From Bacteroides pyogenes (GTDB lineage Bacteria; Bacteroidota; Bacteroidia; Bacteroidales; Bacteroidaceae): a DNA stretch of 64,000 bases. The stretch lies in NCBI RefSeq assembly GCF_014196225.1, contig NZ_JACIDI010000014.1:21056-85055 (forward strand), given 5' to 3'. The notes below the pieces were generated by a model. That model searched no databases, was not told the origin of the DNA, and was given only the letters and a program-made list of their open reading frames with translations. The position numbers and the translations under genes are program-made. Below are positions 58,260 through 64,000 of this stretch, piece after piece; the first letter of the stretch is position 1, and each line of letters starts with the position of its first letter.

Positions 58260-60725
58260 TTATACCGGATCTACATCGTAGTAAACGATGAGCGACTTAA
58301 AACGTTCTTCTTCCTGCATCTCACCCTGTATCCGTGACAGCAATTCACGCACACGTTCCATGGGAGCATTATGCTCTATTTTCAGAATGATCTTTTTTAT
58401 ATATAAAGTCTGTATGCGGGCTACAGGAGGCTTATCAGGGCCCAGCACCCGATTACCGAACACAGCTCTGAGCTTATCTGCCATCACTCCCGCCATTTCA
58501 TCGAGTAAAGACTCCTTCCGGTTTTTCAGATAAACATATACCAGCCGATAATAGGGCGGATAGCGAAACATTTGCCGTTCGGCAAGCTGTCCGTCCACCA
58601 TCTCTTCGTAACTGTTCGCTATCACCTGACGAATGATGGGATGGTCGATACTTCTGGTTTGCAACACTACTCTGCCCTGTTTGTTCTTGCGGCCTGCACG
58701 TCCCGCCACCTGAGCCATCAGTTGGAAAGCCCGTTCGTAGGCACGGAAATCGGGATAGTTCAACATAGTATCGGCATTCAGGATGCCGACTACACTGACG
58801 TGATCGAAGTCGAGTCCTTTCGATACCATCTGCGTACCGATGAGTATATCCGTCTTTCCCTGTTCGAAATCGGCAATAATCTTTTCATAAGCCGTGCGGG
58901 TGCGGGTTGTATCCAAGTCCATGCGCGCTACCGCTGCCTCGGGAAAAAGAATCTTGATATCGTCTTCTATCTTTTCGGTTCCGAAACCACGGTTTACCAG
59001 TTCCGTTCCCTCACAAGCAGGGCAAGCCTTTGGCAATCCGTAAGTGTATCCGCAGTAATGACAGGTGAGCTGATTAATACCTTTATGATAAGTCAGGCTC
59101 ACGTCGCAATTCTTACACTTCGGAACCCATCCGCATGTGCGGCACTCCACCATAGGTGCAAATCCTCTCCGATTCTGAAAAAGAATTACCTGCTCTTTCT
59201 GTTCCAACGCCTCTTTCATGTATTGCACGAGCAAAGGAGAGAACGGGCCGGCCATCCGCTTCTTCCGATGCAACTCTTTGATGTCTACCGGAATAATCTC
59301 GGGCAGACGAATTTCTTTATAGCGTTCTTTCAATTGCACGAATCCATACTTCCCGGTTACGGCATTTTGCCATGTTTCGATAGAGGGAGTGGCCGTTCCC
59401 AAAAGAGTTTTCGCCCCATACATGGCAGCCAAAACGATAGCCGCGTTGCGCGCATGGTAGCGGGGAGCAGGATCTTGTTGCTTATACGTATTCTCGTGCT
59501 CTTCGTCTACAATAACTAATCCCAGATTCCGGAAAGGGAGAAAGACGGACGAGCGCACTCCCAGAATAATGTCATACCCTTTTTCTCCCAACTGCTTCTG
59601 CCATATCTCCACCCGTTCGGCATCAGGGAACTTGGAATGGTAGATGCCCAGCCTCGAACCGAAAACCCGCTGAAGACGATCGGTTATCTGTGCGGTGAGC
59701 GCTATTTCGGGAAGCAGATAAAGCACCTGCTTCCCTTGCCGAATGGTTTCTTCGATGAGATGAATGTAGACTTCGGTTTTCCCGCTGGAGGTTACCCCGT
59801 GAAGCAGACAGACATTTTTCCGGCAGAAAGATTCTATGATTTCACCGTATGCGCGTTGCTGAAACTCATTCAGAGGATTAAGGGAATTTAAGACGCTTTG
59901 CACGGGAACTTGGCCGTTCAAGCGTCCCACTTCATGGAAATAAACTTCAAAGATATGCTTCTCTACCAAACCATTGAGAATGGCGGCAGATACTCCCGCG
60001 CGTTCGAGCAATTCTTTCTTGGAAATCTCTTTCGGAACTCCGTCTCCCAAAATCCCCGCACACTCTACATACTTCATCAACAGCGCGAGTTGCTTGGGAG
60101 CACGGGACAAAAGGTCGAAAAGAATATGCAACTGCTGTTCGTCGGGCGTCGCCATGAGGCGTACCCTTGCTTCTGTCTTGGGCTTATAGGTACGTCTTAG
60201 TTCCTCCTTGACAAAAATCGCCTCCTTATCGAGCAACGACTTGATGACGGAAAGGATGTTTTTCATACCGCTCTCCTTCTCCAGCTTAGTGACGCTTTGC
60301 TGAGAATCTTCCGCCAACAGATCGAGTATTCGCTGTTCCTTTTCAGGCAACGGAACATCCGTTTCAAAATCGGGGTTGTACTCCACGATTGTTTCGCTCT
60401 CGAGTTTCAATCCCGAAGGTAAAGCAGCCTTATATACATCCCCCTGCGTGCAAAGATAGTAGTCTGCCACCCATTTCCAAAACCTAAACTGCACCGGCAG
60501 CAAGATGGGCGAAGGATCGAGCAGGGTAGAAATTTCCTTCACTTCATATCCTTCGGGAGAACAGCAATGTACATTACACACAATAGCGGTATAAAACTTT
60601 TTACGACCGAAAGGCACCACCACCCGACAACCCGGCTTTACCTCATCCGCACAGTGGGTGGGCAGCGCATAAGTAAAACTCCTCGCCAAAGGCAAGGGTA
60701 ATATAACATCTACAAACTTTTTCAT
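58260..60725 (-). CDS. priA: Primosomal helicase PriA
   Basis: PriA restarts stalled replication forks. The 821-aa protein has the N-terminal 3'-binding domain (MKKFVDVILPLPLARSFTYA), Walker A GVTSSGKTEVY (about residues 308-318), DEEH in VIVDEEHENTYKQ (about 405), a zinc region with paired cysteines (CRTCGWVPKCKNC and CHYCGYTYGLPKACPAC, about 525-572) and helicase motifs V-VI ending QVAGRAGR. All motifs look active. A candidate -7 element lies only a few bases before its start. Confidence 0.96.
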   Translation of the reverse strand: MKKFVDVILPLPLARSFTYALPTHCADEVKPGCRVVVPFGRKKFYTAIVCNVHCCSPEGYEVKEISTLLDPSPILLPVQFRFWKWVADYYLCTQGDVYKAALPSGLKLESETIVEYNPDFETDVPLPEKEQRILDLLAEDSQQSVTKLEKESGMKNILSVIKSLLDKEAIFVKEELRRTYKPKTEARVRLMATPDEQQLHILFDLLSRAPKQLALLMKYVECAGILGDGVPKEISKKELLERAGVSAAILNGLVEKHIFEVYFHEVGRLNGQVPVQSVLNSLNPLNEFQQRAYGEIIESFCRKNVCLLHGVTSSGKTEVYIHLIEETIRQGKQVLYLLPEIALTAQITDRLQRVFGSRLGIYHSKFPDAERVEIWQKQLGEKGYDIILGVRSSVFLPFRNLGLVIVDEEHENTYKQQDPAPRYHARNAAIVLAAMYGAKTLLGTATPSIETWQNAVTGKYGFVQLKERYKEIRLPEIIPVDIKELHRKKRMAGPFSPLLVQYMKEALEQKEQVILFQNRRGFAPMVECRTCGWVPKCKNCDVSLTYHKGINQLTCHYCGYTYGLPKACPACEGTELVNRGFGTEKIEDDIKILFPEAAVARMDLDTTRTRTAYEKIIADFEQGKTDILIGTQMVSKGLDFDHVSVVGILNADTMLNYPDFRAYERAFQLMAQVAGRAGRKNKQGRVVLQTRSIDHPIIRQVIANSYEEMVDGQLAERQMFRYPPYYRLVYVYLKNRKESLLDEMAGVMADKLRAVFGNRVLGPDKPPVARIQTLYIKKIILKIEHNAPMERVRELLSRIQGEMQEEERFKSLIVYYDVDPV

Positions 60726-61094
60726 TGCAGGTACAAAGATATAAAAAAGAAGACCTCCGTCTAAAAAACCATCTATCCTTCTAAACGCGTTTCTCAGACA
60801 AACGCGAAAATCGTTTCAGGCAGACACGAATTCGCGCAAATCAATGCAAACTCATTAAAGTAATCATTGCATTAATCTGCGCAAAAACATTTTTTCTAAA
60901 AATCTCATTAAGCCTTGCCACTATCTTTCTTTCAAGATGGCTAGGAATACACTGTTCCTTTCTAAGTTCTTTCTATCCACGTCTCGTCGGGATAAATCCT
61001 CTCACATGCTTACAGATTTCTCGGGCTGTTTATTTCTAGGTTATATCCGCCTTTCAACATGGCTTTCGGATAGTTCAAAACCACCAAATCTATA
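60726..61094. other. priA-OMP spacer with a long imperfect inverted repeat
   Basis: No gene is supported in this 369-bp gap. TTCGCGCAAATCAATGCAAA (60831-60850) and ATTGCATTAATCTGCGCAAA (60866-60885) are imperfect complements, about 15 of 20 positions, differing mainly by transitions that G-U pairs could bridge. It may end the outer-membrane protein transcript, but it lies over 200 nt past that stop. The remaining sequence shows nothing I recognise. Confidence 0.5.
60734..60741 (-). promoter_or_regulatory. -7 element (TATCTTTG) just upstream of priA
   Basis: On the minus strand TATCTTTG ends 9 nt before the priA ATG, so a transcript from here would have almost no leader. The -33 position shows TTAG, only a partial match. 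Confidence 0.45.
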
Positions 61095-61697
61095 TTAGAA
61101 CATATAGGCTACGGAAATCTGCCAAGTCTTCGTCTTATACGATCCCGACTCTTCTTCTCCTCTGAAGAATTTAGCAGTGTCACTGAAAGGCATGTTATAA
61201 TTCACACCCACTTGCAGATGATTCAGCAATTTCACGCCACCTCCCAGGTTGAAACCAACTTCCGCTTTTTTCTTATCCGTACGCAGCTTCTTATTATCGG
61301 CGTCCCAAACATCCTTGTTCTTCTCGAAATCGAAATAGAAATCGGGACCTGCTGCCAGATAAATGGCAGCGAGTTGACCTACTCCGAACGTATATCTCAG
61401 GTTAACGGGAATATCCAATCCGTTCTGCTTGATTTTTTCATTACCCACATCGACTCCTTTCTGAGAGAACAGCAACGCCCCGTCTACTCCCAAGCCGACA
61501 ACAGGCAGAGTGAATTCAACCATTGGTCCGATAAAGAAGCCGGTAAAATTATCCTTTTTAAAATTTGCAGGCACATCAGAGAGACTTGCTTTCGACAAGT
61601 TCAAACCGCCCTTTACACCAAAATGTACTTGAGCCAAAACCGGAGTTGCCACAAGCATGCATATGGCAACTAAAAAAACACTAAAAGTCTTTTTCAT
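61095..61697 (-). CDS. Outer-membrane beta-barrel protein
   Basis: The 200-aa protein starts MKKTFSVFLVAICMLVATPV with a signal peptide ending at VLAQ. The rest alternates hydrophobic and polar residues and has the GVKGGLNLSKASL start and the final aromatic residue (ISVAYMF) of small Bacteroidetes porin-like barrels (outer-membrane beta-barrel domain, PF13568 type). Function is unknown. The ATG at 61697 is chosen because a strong promoter lies just upstream of it, inside a longer open frame. Confidence 0.85.
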   Translation of the reverse strand: MKKTFSVFLVAICMLVATPVLAQVHFGVKGGLNLSKASLSDVPANFKKDNFTGFFIGPMVEFTLPVVGLGVDGALLFSQKGVDVGNEKIKQNGLDIPVNLRYTFGVGQLAAIYLAAGPDFYFDFEKNKDVWDADNKKLRTDKKKAEVGFNLGGGVKLLNHLQVGVNYNMPFSDTAKFFRGEEESGSYKTKTWQISVAYMF

Positions 61698-61722
61698 AAA
61701 TCTGTACGTTAAAGTTTCGATA

Positions 61723-61754
61723 CAAAGATATATATTATCATGATAAATTACAAA
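61723..61754 (-). promoter_or_regulatory. Promoter of the outer-membrane beta-barrel gene
   Basis: On the minus strand TTTG (61754-61751), a 20-bp spacer and TATCTTTG (61730-61723) match the Bacteroides consensus fully. The leader would be about 20 nt. Confidence 0.8.
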
Positions 61755-61926
61755 CTGCGCGCTTTCATTCTCGCAGTAATTCCCTCCCCGGAGCACGGAG
61801 GTAGAAAACATTTCGTCTGCCTCCGTGTCTTTATCCGCAAGAGACTGAAACTTTGCACAAAAAATCCCGAGAACCTTTGCAGGCTATCGGGTTATTATAA
61901 AATTCTTGTTCTAAACCTCTCTCGGG

Positions 61927-62148
61927 TCAGTACTCTTCCTCATTAAAGAAGAAGTCCTCCTTGCTTGGATAGTCCGGCCAAATATCTTCGATACTTTCAT
62001 AAATTTCGCCTTCATCTTCCATCTCTTGCAGATTCTCAATAACTTCCAGAGGAGCACCCGAACGCATGGCATAGTCAATCAACTCGTCCTTGGTTGCCGG
62101 CCAGGGAGCATCTTCCAGTTTTGACGCTAATTCCAATGTCCAATACAT
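61927..62148 (-). CDS. DUF2795 family protein
   Basis: The 73-aa acidic protein reads MYWTLELASKLEDAPWPATK at its start, then DELIDYAMRSGAPLEVIENL, and ends in a Glu-rich tail. This matches DUF2795, a small helical family with no known reaction. No signal peptide or membrane segment is present. It has its own promoter at 62201-62231. Confidence 0.85.
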   Translation of the reverse strand: MYWTLELASKLEDAPWPATKDELIDYAMRSGAPLEVIENLQEMEDEGEIYESIEDIWPDYPSKEDFFFNEEEY

Positions 62149-62200
62149 AAAACCCAGTATTAAAAGTGAATACTAATTATTTTGCTTTTCTATTTTTCGG

Positions 62201-62231
62201 CAAAAGTATAATAAAATCTATCATTTCCAAC
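62201..62231 (-). promoter_or_regulatory. Promoter of the DUF2795 gene
   Basis: On the minus strand GTTG (62231-62228), a 19-bp spacer and TACTTTTG (62208-62201) fit the consensus with one mismatch. The -33 part falls inside the end of the upstream adenosyltransferase gene. Confidence 0.65.
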
Positions 62232-62784
62232 TATTATCCCAGAATATTTCAATATTTTGTTCGTCTACATTCATTTTTCGCGATAAAACAAACAAATAAT
62301 CAGACAGTCTGTTGATATAAGCCAAAAGTTCAGGAGCAATCGCATAACTTTCGGGCAACGCCAAAATACGCCGTTCGGCCCTCCGACAAACGGTGCGGCA
62401 CACGTGGCAAACAGATGATCCACGGCTCCCTCCGGGAATGACGAAAGCGGAAAGAGCAGGCAACGCCTCATCCAGCCGATCTATCTCTCGCTCAATCCTT
62501 TCAACATCTTCCGGCATAATAATACTACGCTGTTTCAGTTTTGTTTTTGTTTGATCAGTAGCCAGATGCGAACCGATGGAAAACAACTTGTGCTGCACGT
62601 CCAAAACAAAGTTTCGGTCGTTTTCATCACGCAGGTATGTATGCAGCCATCCCAAATGTGAGTTAAGCTCATCTACCGTCCCATAAGCTTCCAGACGAAT
62701 ATGAGTTTTCGGCACACGGCTTCCTCCTACCAAACTGGTCGTTCCCCGGTCTCCGGTTTTCGTATATACAAGACTTTTTTTCAT
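62221..62784 (-). CDS. Cob(I)alamin adenosyltransferase, PduO type
   Basis: The enzyme transfers the adenosyl group from ATP to cob(I)alamin, making coenzyme B12. The 187-aa protein has the ATP-binding N terminus [15 protein letters not shown], the [14 protein letters not shown] motif (Asp-Glu) and the C-terminal signature [16 protein letters not shown]. Bacteroides species scavenge corrinoids, so a salvage role is likely. No cobalamin riboswitch is visible upstream. Confidence 0.93.
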   Translation of the reverse strand: MKKSLVYTKTGDRGTTSLVGGSRVPKTHIRLEAYGTVDELNSHLGWLHTYLRDENDRNFVLDVQHKLFSIGSHLATDQTKTKLKQRSIIMPEDVERIEREIDRLDEALPALSAFVIPGGSRGSSVCHVCRTVCRRAERRILALPESYAIAPELLAYINRLSDYLFVLSRKMNVDEQNIEIFWDNSWK

Positions 62785-62836
62785 GGTGTATTTTGCTTAA
62801 ATATTCTACTCATATAAAATTAACGCATAAAGGCTC

Positions 62837-63460
62837 TCAGAAGTTGACTACATAATGCTGTTTAAACTTTTTCCGGTCGAAAAAAATCAGCCCGACATCA
62901 TACAGGTCGAACGTGATTCCTGCCCGTTCGTCCTCCTTCAACCGTCTCCACACATCCCTCATCGGTTTCGAATAACAGATTCCATGAACCACGAACAAGG
63001 ACCCGGAAGACACGCGACCGGCACAAATATCAAATATTCTTTCCACTTCCTCCGGTTGCCGATATCGGTTCAGATACAGAAAATCAACTTTCGTATCGGC
63101 AACGAGCACAAGCTCCGAGAGATTCGAGGCAAAAACATAACCGGCAGACTTTCTGGCAGCCTGCATATACAAAGAGGCAACAGACAAAGGTCCCACTTCT
63201 ACAATCGTACCCGGTTGTATCCTGTTGACCAAACGAAACAGCAAGCGATTCACTTTTACATGCCCTTTAATCCTTCCTTCCTTTCTTCTTCGCTCTTTTT
63301 CCTCACTTTCCAGATTGGCATAAGCATAATAAGGGCGCCGCTCATAAACGACATCGGTTATCAGCCCGAAAGCAAAAGGAGAATGCACGCCGTATCCGCA
63401 ACGGTGGCGAAAACGGGACAACCAGATAAAAGGACGTTTCAGACAAAGTAGAAAACTCAT
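62837..63460 (-). CDS. Methyltransferase-like protein of unknown substrate
   Basis: The 207-aa protein has CGYGVHSPFAFGLITDVVYE near its start, a mark of a Bacteroidetes family annotated as class I SAM-dependent methyltransferase. GTIVEVGPLSVASLYMQAAR (about residues 82-101) takes the place of motif I. The usual acidic residue of motif II is not clear and the GxGxG loop is degenerate, so catalysis is doubtful. No signal peptide is predicted. Confidence 0.6.
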   Translation of the reverse strand: MSFLLCLKRPFIWLSRFRHRCGYGVHSPFAFGLITDVVYERRPYYAYANLESEEKERRRKEGRIKGHVKVNRLLFRLVNRIQPGTIVEVGPLSVASLYMQAARKSAGYVFASNLSELVLVADTKVDFLYLNRYRQPEEVERIFDICAGRVSSGSLFVVHGICYSKPMRDVWRRLKEDERAGITFDLYDVGLIFFDRKKFKQHYVVNF

Positions 63461-63503
63461 AATACAGGTATTTCTTTATTTATATTCAGACACCTATTCT
63501 GCT

Positions 63504-63861
63504 TTAAGAATAATCCGGCGGCAAAGATATGATTTTTTTATCGAAGAATGAGGTTGTCTCATCCTCGGAAGAGATCGTCATTGCGGTTTCCACCTCTTCG
63601 TCATTGGCAACTATATTGAACACGTCCGTCACTTTGGTATCCGGAGAGGGAGGCGGTTCTAACTTCTTCGGGATGGGTAATCGGAATAAGTACCTCTTCA
63701 AAAATGGGATCGTGGGCCGATGAATATGCAGCCAACTTTACATCTTGTCGTGTCCATTCGAACGAAACGAACATGAAAGCAAGCGCAACAACCACTCCCA
63801 TTAACAACCAAGAACTCCGTTGATTCTCGATTGCAGCCTTTCTTGATTTTTTGGCTTCCAT
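63504..63861 (-). pseudogene. TonB-family energy transducer, frameshifted and truncated
   Basis: The start MEAKKSRKAAIENQRSSWLL (residues 1-20) and membrane segment LMGVVVALAFMFVSFEWT are those of Bacteroides TonB proteins. The frame then reads DPIFEEVLIPITHPEE, and near 63685-63690 the family sequence continues only in the next frame as KLEPPPSPDTKVTDVFNIVA, so about one base has been lost or gained. That frame ends at 63504 after SLPPDYS without the long proline/glutamate linker or the C-terminal domain that contacts TonB boxes. The gene is therefore dead, about 110 codons of a normal 230-280. Confidence 0.75.
63522..63529 (-). promoter_or_regulatory. -7 element (TATCTTTG) ahead of the methyltransferase-like gene
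   Basis: TATCTTTG on the minus strand lies inside the last codons of the TonB remnant, 61 nt before the next start at 63460. It suggests the TonB remnant was joined to a pre-existing promoter region by deletion. No TTTG is found at the -33 position. Confidence 0.5.
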
Positions 63862-64000
63862 AAGAAATGTGTTTAAGTAATTAATAATAGAAAATATATA
63901 GTATATAATAGTTCGTTAAAAATTCGCCAAGGCTAAGCGGCTCTGGCAGTAAATAAAATGAGTTCTTTGAAAAGTTTGTCAATAACTTGCGGGTCTGGGT

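Noticed and set aside
62785..62836. Cobalamin riboswitch before the adenosyltransferase
   Set aside because: Only 52 nt lie upstream and no B12-box-like sequence is seen.

Overview
The window looks like a Bacteroides (Bacteroidales) chromosome. The evidence is the repeated promoter signature TTTG-N19/20-TAnnTTTG ahead of many genes, SusC/SusD-type polysaccharide machinery, the order of the ribosomal and RNA polymerase genes, and family-specific variants such as a zinc-less bL36 and a bL17 with an acidic Ala/Glu tail. Species cannot be settled from the sequence alone.

Layout. 1-4.4 kb is a decayed accessory island. It holds a tyrosine integrase broken by an internal deletion, an AT-rich GNAT acetyltransferase with an unusually strong Shine-Dalgarno, an HU-family gene with a one-base frameshift, two excisionase-like helix-turn-helix remnants and the tail of a Toprim-primase-like gene. 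It is bracketed by two arrays of a 22-bp, internally palindromic tandem repeat (155-289 and 3569-4008). 4.47-6.29 kb encodes a membrane-anchored MutS-family ATPase on the + strand.

6.6-40.2 kb is one long minus-strand block for gene expression. In transcription order it runs rpsU, a XerC/D-like recombinase, hpf, four tRNAs, tuf, tRNA-Trp, secE, nusG, rplK-rplA-rplJ-rplL, rpoB-rpoC, a terminator, a DUF3467 gene, rpsL-rpsG-fusA, then the S10/spc/alpha genes from rpsJ to rplQ with secY, map and infA inside. A clear intrinsic terminator closes it at about 6.55 kb. Hairpins lie at rplL/rpoB, after fusA, after tuf and after rpoC.

40.3-42.7 kb holds an M24 aminopeptidase P and a gamma-carbonic-anhydrase-like protein (+). 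42.8-52.4 kb is a compact polysaccharide utilisation locus: ECF sigma factor (+), FecR anti-sigma (-), SusC, SusD, a GH18 protein with an intact DGFDIDWE motif, and a DUF1735/LamG lipoprotein. By family analogy it targets N-glycans or other GlcNAc-containing glycans. The sigma and anti-sigma genes are divergent, and between them lies a perfect 34-bp inverted repeat with a 4-nt loop, built from seven nearby copies of one heptamer (both strands).

52.6-63.5 kb is housekeeping: gltX-waaA, a PgpH-like 7TM-HD phosphodiesterase, a low-molecular-weight phosphatase overlapping it tail-to-tail by 26 bp, priA, an outer-membrane beta-barrel protein, a DUF2795 protein, a PduO-type cobalamin adenosyltransferase and a methyltransferase-like protein. 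The window ends in a frameshifted and truncated TonB remnant.

The most unusual items are the two related 22-bp repeat arrays around the dead element and the giant palindrome between the sigma and anti-sigma genes. No clearly new multi-gene system is visible.
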